Below are positions 1 through 7,416 of a DNA stretch of 8,840 nucleotides, piece after piece. The notes under the pieces were generated by a model. That model was not told the origin of the DNA. It did not search any database and saw only the letters and a list, made by a program, of their open reading frames with translations. The position numbers were made by a program, and so were the translations under genes. Location of the stretch: positions 1 to 8,840 of the forward strand of contig CAZEZY010000101.1 in the NCBI GenBank assembly GCA_964516635.1, read 5' to 3'. The DNA is from CAZEZY01 sp964516635. GTDB lineage: Bacteria > Pseudomonadota > Gammaproteobacteria > Burkholderiales > Burkholderiaceae_C. Within the stretch, counting starts at the first letter, position 1. Each line of letters opens with the position of its first letter.

Positions 1-691
1 CGGGGTTCACGTAGATCAGGCCCATCATCACCGCGGCCAGGGGGTTTTCCAGGTCTCGCTGGCCGCTGTAACGGCTGCCTTCGCTGCCGCTGGGCGCCAG
101 CCACTGCTTCTCGCTGCCCCAGTAGATGTCCTTCTCGGGGTGCCAGATGTCTTCGCGGCCAAAGGCAAAGCCGAAGGTCTTGAAGCCCATGGATTCATAA
201 GCCACATTACCGGCCAGGATGATGAGGTCGGCCCAGCTGATCCGGTTGCCGTACTTTTTCTTGATGGGCCACAACAGGCGGCGGGCCTTGTCGAGGTTGC
301 CGTTGTCGGGCCAGGAATTCAGCGGCGCGAAGCGCTGGTTGCCGGTACCGGCGCCGCCACGGCCGTCGGCCACGCGGTAGGTGCCGGCCGCGTGCCAGGC
401 CATGCGGATCATCAGGCCGCCGTAGTGCCCCCAGTCGGCGGGCCACCAGGGCTGGCTGCTCGTCATCAGATCGGTCAGGTCTTGCTTGAGCGCGGCCACG
501 TCCAGTTGCTTCACCGCTTCGCGGTAATTGAAGCCTTGCAGCGGGTTGGTCTTGCTGTCGTGCTGGTGCAGGATGTCGAGGTTCAGCGATTCGGGCCACC
601 AGGCCTGGGCCTGGTTGGCGTGGTGGGCGCTGGAATTGGCGCCGTGCATCACGGGGCAGCCGCTGGTGGCCTGGGGGGTGTTTGCAGTCAT
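1..691 (-). CDS. katG: Catalase-peroxidase KatG, N-terminal part (cut by window edge)
   Basis: Bifunctional heme enzyme that breaks down hydrogen peroxide by catalase and peroxidase reactions, usually cytoplasmic. The window holds the first 230 codons; the family is normally about 720-740 residues, so the rest of the heme domain and the C-terminal domain lie off the left edge. Seen directly: the distal active-site block RMAWHAAGTYR with Arg96, Trp99 and His100, and Tyr227 in the GLIYVNP block. Trp99 and Tyr227 are two of the three residues of the Met-Tyr-Trp crosslink needed for catalase activity; the Met is beyond the edge. Flanking blocks such as WWPADWGHYGG and GNVAYESMGFKTFG are also typical. 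The start at 691 is supported by AGGAG six bases upstream (698-702) and by a family-like N-terminus (GCPVMHG). It is divergent from the AddB-like gene. No frameshift is seen in the visible part. Confidence 0.97.
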   Translation of the reverse strand, partial: MTANTPQATSGCPVMHGANSSAHHANQAQAWWPESLNLDILHQHDSKTNPLQGFNYREAVKQLDVAALKQDLTDLMTSSQPWWPADWGHYGGLMIRMAWHAAGTYRVADGRGGAGTGNQRFAPLNSWPDNGNLDKARRLLWPIKKKYGNRISWADLIILAGNVAYESMGFKTFGFAFGREDIWHPEKDIYWGSEKQWLAPSGSEGSRYSGQRDLENPLAAVMMGLIYVNP

Positions 692-837
692 GGCAATCTC
701 CTGGGTGGGTTCATCGAATGGCGAAATTCAGTGTACCCCCGGGAGGTGTCCAACGGATTCAGATTTCTCAATCAAGGGGATAGCACATCACTGCGATAGA
801 CTGCGTTGACTCCCAGATCTCCAGCCATGCACACACC
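692..837. promoter_or_regulatory. Divergent intergenic region between katG and the AddB-like gene
   Basis: This 146-base spacer must hold the promoters for both katG (leftward) and the AddB/AddA-like pair (rightward). I see no convincing -35/-10 pair for either direction, which would fit promoters that need an activator. The one clear structured element is the near-palindrome at 756-773. katG is commonly controlled by OxyR, but I cannot find a proper ATAG-N7-CTAT array here. Confidence 0.5.
756..773. promoter_or_regulatory. Imperfect 18-bp palindrome, possible operator
   Basis: The pattern is GATT-n-AGA-nn-TCT-n-AATC: 14 of 18 positions are symmetric, the exceptions being one base in each arm and the two central bases. 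It lies 65 bases upstream of the katG start and 64 bases upstream of the AddB-like start, almost the midpoint of the divergent spacer. A dimeric regulator (LysR/OxyR type or other) could bind here. The site is seen; the function is inferred. Confidence 0.3.
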
Positions 838-3612
838 ATGACCCAGGTCCGACTTGAAGACCTCGAAGGCGGGCCCCAGACACGGGTGGTCTGCGCCACG
901 CCCCGGCTTGCCCAGTCCCTGCGCGAACAGCACGCCAGGTGGCAGGCAGCGCGTGGCAACACCCAATGGGAAACACTCCCTTGCTGCACCATCGAGCAAT
1001 GGCTGGCCGACTGGCGCGAAGCCTGGCTGCTGTCGGGCACCACCCCCCATCCGGCACTGTCGCGCCGTGAGCTCTCCCCCACCCAGGAGCGACTGCTGTG
1101 GGAGCGCATCATCCGCGAACGCCTGGGCGATCACGCCACCCTGCTGTTCGACCTGCCAGCGCTCGCGCAGACCGCCCAGGAAGCGCACCAGCTCCAATCG
1201 GTATGGAGTGTGAACGTGGCCCATGGGGGGCAGGCCGAAGAACACCAGCAGTTCCAGCGCTGGCGTGCAGACTTCATGGCCTGGTGTGAACGGCACGGCT
1301 GGGCCACCCGGCATGAACTCGACCGGGCCACGGCACAGGCGCTGAATGGCCCGATGGCGGGTCTGCCCTGGCCCAGGCAGGTGGTGCTGGCCGGCTTCAA
1401 TCGCCTGAATCCCGTGGAACAGACCCTCATGGCGCGGCTGCCCACCACCGGCACCCAGGTGCTGACGTTGATGAACACCTGCGCGCCGGCCCCGCCGGAT
1501 GTGCGCCGCTATCCGGATGCCGATGCCGAATGCCTGGCAGCCGCTGGCTGGGCGCAGACATGGCTGGCGCGCCACCCGGATGCCCGGCTGGCCATCGTGG
1601 TGCCTGACCTCGCCCAGCGGCGGCAGCGATTGCTCAACAGCCTGGAAGATGTGCTGGCACCCTGGCTGGCTCACCCCTCTCAGGCCGAAACCCAGCGCCC
1701 GTTCAACATCAGCCTGGGCCGGCCCGTGATCGACCACGGCCTGGCCGGGGGCGCACTGGCCCTGCTCGACACCCTGACGCCCCCCTTCTGGCTCGATCAG
1801 AAAACCCTCAGCCCCGTGCTGCTCCACCCCTGCTGGTGCGGTCCAGCCACCGCGCTGTGGCGGGCCCAGGTGGAAGCGCAAATCCGGCGAAAGCTGCCCG
1901 CGCAGCTCAGCTGGACGAAGCTTGCCCGTTTCCTGCAAAACCAAGAGGCCAGCGAAACACCCGAACGTCAGACCCTGCGCCAGCATGTGCAGGCCCTGGC
2001 CAGCCTCGTTGACCACCTGCCTGACAGGCAGACCCCTTCGGAATGGGCGGCATGGATCCGCCTGGCGCTGCAGCAAGCGGGCTGGCTGGCCGGTTACCCT
2101 CTCTCGAGCCACGAATACCAGCTGCAGGACGCCTTCCACGAATGCATCGGCCAGCTCGCCACGCTGGATGCCTTCACCGGCGCGATGGGCCTGCCCGAAG
2201 CCCTCCGCCGGCTCAGGCAACTCTGTCGGGAGCGGATTTTTCAGCCACAGACGGAAGGTCGTCAACCACTGGACCTCCTCGGCTTGCTGGAGGCCAGCGG
2301 GCAACGCTTCGATGCCGTCTGGGTCATGGGCATGGAGGCAGGCACATGGCCGCCCCCCATCCGCACCAACCCGCTGCTGCCGGCCTCGGCCCAGCGGCAG
2401 GCCCAGGCCCCGAACGCCAGCGCCGACGTCCAGCTTGACTTTGCCCGACAGGTGCACCGGCAGTTGCTGCAAGCGGCACCCGAGGTGGTCTGGTCATGGC
2501 CCCATGTGTCGGGCGCTGCGGCCCTGAGGCCGAGCCCGCTGCTGGCCGAAGCCGGTCAGGCGGTCACGCCTGCGTACCTCTCGAGCGCCGGCGTCATTCG
2601 CTGGACCGATGCCGCAGGAGAAGATGCCCGCGACGCCTGGGCACCCCTGATGGACGACCACCGCGCCCCCCCGGTTCGAATGGGCGAAACCGTGCGAGGG
2701 GGCACGGCGCTCCTGAAGGCCCAGGCCATCTGCCCGGCCTGGGCCTATTTCCGTTACCGTCTGGGAGCGGGCCTCCTGGATGAGGCTGCCGAAGGCATGG
2801 ATGCCCGCCAGCGGGGCACGCTGTTGCACATGGCCCTGGAACACCTGTGGCGGCATCTGCAGTCGTCCGAACAGCTGCACGCTCTAGACTTAGATGCCCT
2901 CTCGTCTCGTGTGGCATCGGCGGTACAAGCGGCCTGGGCGGTCCGGGATGCAGATCCGGCACAGGAAACCCTGGAACCGCGGACCCGGGCGCTGGAATCC
3001 CGGCGCTTGCAGCGCCTCCTGTACGGCTGGCTGGCCATGGAGCGGGAGCGCAAACACCGTTTCCGCGTGGTGGCCACCGAACTGCAACAGCAACTGGACT
3101 GGGGCGGGCTCCCGATCCAGGTGCAGATCGACCGCATCGACCAGCTCGACGATGGGCAGTACCTCATCATCGACTACAAGACCGGCGCCTCGGTGGACAC
3201 CCGCAACTGGCTGACAGAGCACCTCACCGAACCCCAGCTGCCGCTATACGCGGTCTGGTATGCCTCTGAGGGCCATCCGGTCACGGGCATTGCCTTTGCC
3301 AAGGTGCTGCTGAAGGAACCGGGGTGGGCGGGTCTGGCTGAGGAGGACATGCGGCTGCCCCGCGTCACGGCTTTTGACAGCGCCCACAACCGCAAGCGCT
3401 ACCCGCCAGACCGCTTCAAAACGTGGGCCGACGTCCTGACCCACTGGCAGACGCGGCTGCTGGCGTTGGCGGAAGACATTCGGGACGGCGAAGCGGCGGT
3501 GCGGTGCACCGACGAGACGTTGCTGGCCTACTGCGACGTCAAACCCTTGTTGCGCCTGAGTGAACGCCGCCAGCAATGGCAGGCATGGGAACGCCATGGC
3601 ATCGACCACTGA
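838..3612 (+). CDS. AddB-like PD-(D/E)XK nuclease, probable double-strand-break repair protein
   Basis: A 924-residue protein matching the family of about 900 residues described as a probable DNA repair protein related to AddB (TIGR03623 type). It should pair with the next gene's product as the second subunit of an end-resecting helicase-nuclease. The N-terminal half resembles an SF1 helicase core without a working ATP site: residues 18-26 (VCATPRLAQ) stand where a Walker A loop would be. The C-terminal RecB-type nuclease looks intact: His664 (RGTLLHMALEHLW), Asp765 (VQIDRIDQL), Asp779 and Lys781 (IIDYKTG), then Gln800 and Tyr804 (QLPLYA). AddB proteins usually carry a four-cysteine iron-sulfur clasp; here Cys632 and Cys899 remain, but the expected C-x2-C-x5-C reads L-x2-C-x5-L at 896-905, with an extra Cys890. 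The ATG at 838 has no clear ribosome binding site but gives the family-like beginning. It overlaps the downstream gene by 17 bases. Confidence 0.9.
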   Translation: MTQVRLEDLEGGPQTRVVCATPRLAQSLREQHARWQAARGNTQWETLPCCTIEQWLADWREAWLLSGTTPHPALSRRELSPTQERLLWERIIRERLGDHATLLFDLPALAQTAQEAHQLQSVWSVNVAHGGQAEEHQQFQRWRADFMAWCERHGWATRHELDRATAQALNGPMAGLPWPRQVVLAGFNRLNPVEQTLMARLPTTGTQVLTLMNTCAPAPPDVRRYPDADAECLAAAGWAQTWLARHPDARLAIVVPDLAQRRQRLLNSLEDVLAPWLAHPSQAETQRPFNISLGRPVIDHGLAGGALALLDTLTPPFWLDQKTLSPVLLHPCWCGPATALWRAQVEAQIRRKLPAQLSWTKLARFLQNQEASETPERQTLRQHVQALASLVDHLPDRQTPSEWAAWIRLALQQAGWLAGYPLSSHEYQLQDAFHECIGQLATLDAFTGAMGLPEALRRLRQLCRERIFQPQTEGRQPLDLLGLLEASGQRFDAVWVMGMEAGTWPPPIRTNPLLPASAQRQAQAPNASADVQLDFARQVHRQLLQAAPEVVWSWPHVSGAAALRPSPLLAEAGQAVTPAYLSSAGVIRWTDAAGEDARDAWAPLMDDHRAPPVRMGETVRGGTALLKAQAICPAWAYFRYRLGAGLLDEAAEGMDARQRGTLLHMALEHLWRHLQSSEQLHALDLDALSSRVASAVQAAWAVRDADPAQETLEPRTRALESRRLQRLLYGWLAMERERKHRFRVVATELQQQLDWGGLPIQVQIDRIDQLDDGQYLIIDYKTGASVDTRNWLTEHLTEPQLPLYAVWYASEGHPVTGIAFAKVLLKEPGWAGLAEEDMRLPRVTAFDSAHNRKRYPPDRFKTWADVLTHWQTRLLALAEDIRDGEAAVRCTDETLLAYCDVKPLLRLSERRQQWQAWERHGIDH

Positions 3613-6600
3613 CCTGCTTGAACGTGACGCTGCCCACCGGCAGGCCGCCATCGACCCCGAACGCTCCTTCATCATCGAGGCCCCTGCGGGCGCGGGCAAA
3701 ACCGAGCTCCTCACCCAGCGCTTCCTGGCCTTGCTCGGCCGCGTCCAGGAACCCGAAGAAATCGTTGCCCTCACGTTCACCAACAAGGCCGCCGCCGAAA
3801 TGCGTGACCGTGTCATGCAGAGCCTGCTCAAGGCCGCCTCGGGCCAGGCACCCGATGAGCCGCACAAGCTGATCACCTTTGAGCTGGGCCGGCGGGCACT
3901 GGAACGCGATGCCGCGCGCCAATGGCACCTGCTGGCCCATCCGGGTCGGCTGCAGATCACCACCCTGGATGCCCTGTGCGGCCGGCTGGCCCGGCAGATG
4001 CCCCTGCTCTCCAGGCTGGGCAGCCAGCCCGGGGTGGCCATGGACCCGGAGCCCCATTACCTCCAGGCGGCAAGCGACACCCTGTCCCTGCTGGGCAGCG
4101 CGCAAGGCATTGCCGACGTGCTGGAACGGGTGCTGGACCGTTTCGACAACGACACCCAGCGCCTGCAAAAACAGCTGGTGGCCATGCTCGCGCAGCGGGA
4201 TCAGTGGCTGAGGCATTCACACAGCCGGATCGACCTGGCGGTGGCCGAAGGCGCCATCCGGGACCTGATAGCCGAAGAACTCAAACAGGTCATGGTGTGC
4301 CTGCCGCTGGAAAGGCAGCTCACGCTGATGCCGGCCGCACGCCATGCAGCGGCCAACGTGCTGGCCGCCCAGGCCTGTGGCGAACCGCTGGAAGGGTGGC
4401 AAGGCCTGGCGCCGCTGGAGGGGTGGACGCAACCGCTGCAAGGCCAGCCCGAGGAACTGCCCCTCTGGCGGGCACTGCCGCTGCTGCTGCTCACGCAGGC
4501 GGGCGCCGTCCGGGCCAGACTCCCGTCCGATCCCGGCCTGCACACCCCGGAAGGCAAAGCCCTTGCCGATGCAGCCAAGCCCGTGATGCAAGCCCTCAAG
4601 GCCGAGAACGCCGGGCCGCTGCTACAGAAGCTGGCTCGCCTGCCCGACCCGGCCTACAGCGATGAAGAGTGCGGTTTCATCGAAGACCTCATGGCCGTGC
4701 TCGAGGTGGCCACCGCTCAACTCTGGCTGGGTTTTCAGCGAGCCCGAGAAGTGGACTTCACGGCCATGGCACAGAACGCGCTGCTGGCACTGGGCACATC
4801 CGATGCCCCGACCGACCTGCAGCTTCAACTGGATCATCGCATCCAGCATCTGCTGGTGGACGAATTCCAGGACACCAGTCCGACCCAGGTGGCTTTGCTG
4901 GAACGGCTGACGGCGGGCTGGCAGCCCGACAGCGGGCGCAGCCTGTTTCTGGTGGGCGATCCGATGCAGTCGATCTACAAGTTCCGCAAGGCGGACGTGG
5001 GCCTGTTTCTGAACATCCGCCAGCGCGGGCTGGGGGGTTGGCCATTGCAGGCCTTGCACCTGTACCGCAACAACCGCTCTCACGAGGCGGTGGTGGAGTG
5101 GGTGAACCAGACCTTCCCGGGGGTGTTTGCCTCATCGGACAACCACCACCGTGGAGCGGTCCGGTTCGCGCCGGCCGCCGCCACCCGAGGTGACCATCCC
5201 GGGTCGCGCGTGCAGTGGCATCCGCTGATCGACACCACCGCCCCCGACGACGAAGACGACGCAGCCGACACCCTGCCCGAGCTAGAGGCCAGACAGGTCA
5301 TCGAGATCATCCGGTCCTGTCGCGAGCAGAACCCGGACGGCACGATGGCCGTGCTGGTGCGTGCGCGCACCCACCTGGAAGCCCTGGTGAGCCTGCTGCG
5401 TGCCCAGGACCCCCCCCTGCCGTTTCAGGCGGTCGAGATCGAGCCGCTGGCCGATCGCCAGGTGATTCAGGACCTGACCAGCCTCACCCATGCCCTGCAC
5501 CACCTCGCGGACCGCACCCACTGGCTCGCCATCCTTCGCGCGCCGTGGTGCGGGCTGACGCTGGCCGATCTCCATGCACTGGCCGCTGAGGATCACCGCC
5601 GCCCCATCTGGTCGCTGATGCACGAACCCGAGCGCCTTCAAGGCCTGAGTGACGATGGCCAGCAGCGGCTGTTGCACGTCAGGCAGGTGATGGCCGATGC
5701 GTACACCCATCGCGGCATCCAGCGACCGAGCCGGTGGGTGGAAGGCGTCTGGCAGGCCCTGGGCGGACCCCTGTGCCTACGCGCCGCCAGCGACCTGACC
5801 GACGCGCGCGCCTTTTTCGATGCGCTGGAACGCTGCGAAAGCCACGGCTCGCTCCTGCTGAGCCAACTCCCGCGTGAACTGGAGAAGCTCTACGCCGCGC
5901 CCGACCCGCAGGCCACCAGCCAACTCCAGCTGATGACCATCCACAAATCCAAGGGGCTGGAGTTCGACACCGTGATCCTGCCAGGCCTGCACCGCAAAGC
6001 CGCCCAGACCGACCGGCCCCTGCTGCTGTGGGACCAGGTCCTGGACGAGGATGGCGTGGAAAGGCTGGTCGTGGCCGCCCAACCCGCCCCGAGTCGGCCC
6101 GTCGAGGGAGAAAGTCCGGCGCCCTCCAAATACGGCCTGCTGCACCAGTTGGAAACCGAACGCACCCTCAATGAAGCCCAGCGTCTCCTGTACGTGGCCG
6201 CCACCCGTGCCAAGACCCAACTCCATCTGCTGGGCTCTGCCAAGCCGGACAGCAAACAAGCCGACGCATTGAAACCGCCTGCCCGCGACAGCCTGCTCTC
6301 GCTCCTGTGGCACGTGGCCGAGCGTGAATTTCTGGCTGCACTCGACGGCGCTTCACCGCCCGGTGCACCCAATTCGGGCGCCCCATCCGCCACCCGAACA
6401 CCGCTGAGCGAGTTCCGACATCAACTGGCCCGCCTGGCGCAACCCCAGACACCGGCCGCGCTTCGGGTACCGGACGATCTGCGCTCCCAGGCGCAGAGCT
6501 CCCAGCCGGATACCCATCGATCCCTGGCATCAAAAGACGACGCACTCGGCGTGGAGGCCCGATGGGCGGCCGACCTGGGGACGCTCGTTCACCGCTACCT

Positions 6601-7054
6601 GGAAATCATGGCAACCGAGGGCCTGGACCACTGGCCCGAATCCCGGATCCTGTCGCTGGAATCGGCCATGCAGAACTGGCTGGAGAGGCAGGCCCACCCC
6701 ATCGATCAGGCCCGACGGGGGGCCCAGGAGGTGATGAGGCAGCTGCAAATCACCCGCCAATCCACAGCGGGCCAATGGCTGCTTCAAGCTCACGAGCAGG
6801 CGGCCAGCGAATGGGCGGTCTCGGACGCGAATGCCAACCACGTGATCGACCGCACCTTCGTGGCAGACGGCATGCGCTGGATCGTGGACTACAAAACCAC
6901 GCGCGACGCGCAGGCCACGGCAGAGGCTCATCGCGCCCAGCTGGAACGCTACCGCGACTGCTTCGGCCAGACCCACCCCATTCAACTGGCGGTCTTTTTC
7001 ACGGACCGAGGCGAACTGGCGTTGCTGTCTGACACCCGCCCGATCCGGCCATAA
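3596..7054 (+). CDS. AddA-like UvrD/Rep-type helicase with C-terminal nuclease domain
   Basis: A 1152-residue SF1A helicase-nuclease, the motor subunit expected to unwind broken DNA ends and feed single strands to the nucleases for RecA loading. Helicase motifs in order: Walker A APAGAGKT (29-36, Lys35), motif Ia ALTFTNKAAAEM (58-69), motif II DEFQD (Asp422, Glu423), motif III GDPMQSIYKFR (from 454), the RNNRS region, motif V TIHKSKGLEFD (781-791) and motif VI YVAATRAKTQL (866-876, Arg871). A Pro/Ala/Ser-rich linker (about 917-985) leads to a RecB-type nuclease with His999 (LGTLVHRYLE), Asp1085 (VIDRTF), Asp1098 and Lys1100 (IVDYKT), then QLERY. All catalytic positions are present. I chose ATG 3596, which overlaps the upstream gene by 17 bases; an in-frame GTG at 3560 would add 12 residues and a 53-base overlap. 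Neither has a strong ribosome binding site, so coupling to upstream translation is likely. UvrD itself is excluded by length and the nuclease domain. Confidence 0.93.
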   Translation: MASTTDLLERDAAHRQAAIDPERSFIIEAPAGAGKTELLTQRFLALLGRVQEPEEIVALTFTNKAAAEMRDRVMQSLLKAASGQAPDEPHKLITFELGRRALERDAARQWHLLAHPGRLQITTLDALCGRLARQMPLLSRLGSQPGVAMDPEPHYLQAASDTLSLLGSAQGIADVLERVLDRFDNDTQRLQKQLVAMLAQRDQWLRHSHSRIDLAVAEGAIRDLIAEELKQVMVCLPLERQLTLMPAARHAAANVLAAQACGEPLEGWQGLAPLEGWTQPLQGQPEELPLWRALPLLLLTQAGAVRARLPSDPGLHTPEGKALADAAKPVMQALKAENAGPLLQKLARLPDPAYSDEECGFIEDLMAVLEVATAQLWLGFQRAREVDFTAMAQNALLALGTSDAPTDLQLQLDHRIQHLLVDEFQDTSPTQVALLERLTAGWQPDSGRSLFLVGDPMQSIYKFRKADVGLFLNIRQRGLGGWPLQALHLYRNNRSHEAVVEWVNQTFPGVFASSDNHHRGAVRFAPAAATRGDHPGSRVQWHPLIDTTAPDDEDDAADTLPELEARQVIEIIRSCREQNPDGTMAVLVRARTHLEALVSLLRAQDPPLPFQAVEIEPLADRQVIQDLTSLTHALHHLADRTHWLAILRAPWCGLTLADLHALAAEDHRRPIWSLMHEPERLQGLSDDGQQRLLHVRQVMADAYTHRGIQRPSRWVEGVWQALGGPLCLRAASDLTDARAFFDALERCESHGSLLLSQLPRELEKLYAAPDPQATSQLQLMTIHKSKGLEFDTVILPGLHRKAAQTDRPLLLWDQVLDEDGVERLVVAAQPAPSRPVEGESPAPSKYGLLHQLETERTLNEAQRLLYVAATRAKTQLHLLGSAKPDSKQADALKPPARDSLLSLLWHVAEREFLAALDGASPPGAPNSGAPSATRTPLSEFRHQLARLAQPQTPAALRVPDDLRSQAQSSQPDTHRSLASKDDALGVEARWAADLGTLVHRYLEIMATEGLDHWPESRILSLESAMQNWLERQAHPIDQARRGAQEVMRQLQITRQSTAGQWLLQAHEQAASEWAVSDANANHVIDRTFVADGMRWIVDYKTTRDAQATAEAHRAQLERYRDCFGQTHPIQLAVFFTDRGELALLSDTRPIRP

Positions 7055-7076
7055 AAAATCCCTGTGAAAACAGGGA
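7053..7076 (-). terminator. Rho-independent terminator for leftward transcription
   Basis: On the minus strand a 7-bp stem (TCCCTGT with ACAGGGA, 7059-7065 and 7070-7076) closes a four-base loop and is followed by six T residues (7058-7053). This is a normal intrinsic terminator for transcripts coming from the toxin-antitoxin side. On the plus strand the stem is followed by CTTGG, not a U run, so it would stop AddA-like transcripts poorly. The T run is encoded by bases that include the last two bases of the AddA-like stop codon. Confidence 0.65.
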
Positions 7077-7082
7077 CTTGGA

Positions 7083-7166
7083 ACTCTGGTGGTGCAGAGT
7101 CGACTGTTTGCGAACCCGCTCTCCAAACGCCTGAGTAACGCTTGGGGTTGTGACCTGCCCCCACCA
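7083..7166. other. Structured intergenic stretch of unknown nature
   Basis: Two alternative pairings can be drawn. Locally, ACTCTG (7083-7088) and CAGAGT (7095-7100) form a 6-bp hairpin with a six-base loop. Over a longer range, TGGTGG (7087-7092) pairs with CCACCA (7161-7166) and GCAG (7094-7097) with CTGC (7155-7158), closing an 80-base domain. I could not fit it to a tRNA cloverleaf, a tmRNA end or an integron attC site. It lies in the 3' untranslated region of the leftward operon, before the terminator. Confidence 0.3.
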
Positions 7167-7167
7167 A

Positions 7168-7218
7168 TCACCGTTTCACAACATCAGAACGCGACCTTTT
7201 TCTGATGACGCACGCCAT
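7168..7218 (-). pseudogene. Possible 16-codon stub of a second toxin gene
   Basis: The ATG at 7218 directly abuts the stop codon of the CopG-type antitoxin fragment, exactly where the toxin of a CopG/RelE pair would start. The frame encodes MACVIRKRSRSDVVKR and then stops. A beginning of the form M-A-x-V-I followed by a basic stretch recalls the first residues of RelE-type toxins from memory, but 16 residues are too few for a firm call. It may be chance. Confidence 0.2.
7182..7207. repeat. 8-bp inverted repeat downstream of the antitoxin fragment
   Basis: CATCAGAA (7182-7189) and TTCTGATG (7200-7207) are perfect inverted repeats around a 10-base loop. No T run follows on either strand, so it is not a standard terminator. 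It could stabilise the 3' end of the leftward message. Confidence 0.35.
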
Positions 7219-7416
7219 TCACAAGTGCGCGGCGGGTAACTCGATATCTTCGCCCTGTTCGAGCGTTGACATCCAAGCGTCGGCCTCGTCGACGGTGAGA
7301 TGTAATCCGGTCGCTTGAACGGTCTCCCATCTTGTGAGCGTTTCTTGGCGGAACAACTCTTGCGCCTTCTCACCATCAAACGGTGGGGGCCCTTCAGTGC
7401 GTGTGATCATTACCAT
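7219..7416 (-). CDS. Truncated CopG-type antitoxin: C-terminal (toxin-binding) half only
   Basis: A short frame of 65 codons from ATG 7416 (63 from ATG 7410), overlapping the end of the toxin gene by 23 or 17 bases. From about residue 20 it matches, from memory, the C-terminal half of CopG-family antitoxins that partner RelE-type toxins: LFRQETLTRWETVQATGLHL, then EADAWMSTLEQGEDIELP. The expected N-terminal ribbon-helix-helix DNA-binding domain is missing; its place is taken by about 12 unrelated residues, and the DNA upstream is the toxin's own 3' end. If translated, the product could bind a toxin but not DNA. It may be a relic of a second module or a small retained neutraliser. An ATG at 7467 would extend it only through sequence already coding for the toxin, so I did not use it. 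No clear ribosome binding site is visible; coupling to the toxin's stop is possible. Confidence 0.5.
   Translation of the reverse strand: MVMITRTEGPPPFDGEKAQELFRQETLTRWETVQATGLHLTVDEADAWMSTLEQGEDIELPAAHL

Noticed and set aside
780..799. Two ATAG elements upstream of katG as an OxyR site
   Set aside because: They are direct repeats 16 bases apart without matching CTAT halves, so they do not fit ATAG-N7-CTAT geometry.
772..2472. A 566-codon open frame on the minus strand opposite the AddB-like gene
   Set aside because: It is a shadow of GC-rich codon bias in the real gene: the product is rich in Gly, Gln, Ala and Pro with no recognisable domain, and the plus-strand frame has clear catalytic motifs.
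3539..4216. Minus-strand open frames of 225-265 codons opposite the junction of the two repair genes
   Set aside because: They are antisense to confirmed coding sequence with Walker A and motif Ia and have no recognisable family features.
7079..7166. A tRNA or tmRNA 3' end suggested by GGGTTCG on the minus strand and by CCACCA
   Set aside because: The GGTTCG-like segment has no paired T-stem, no acceptor stem or anticodon arm could be fitted, and the ends do not match a cloverleaf on either strand.
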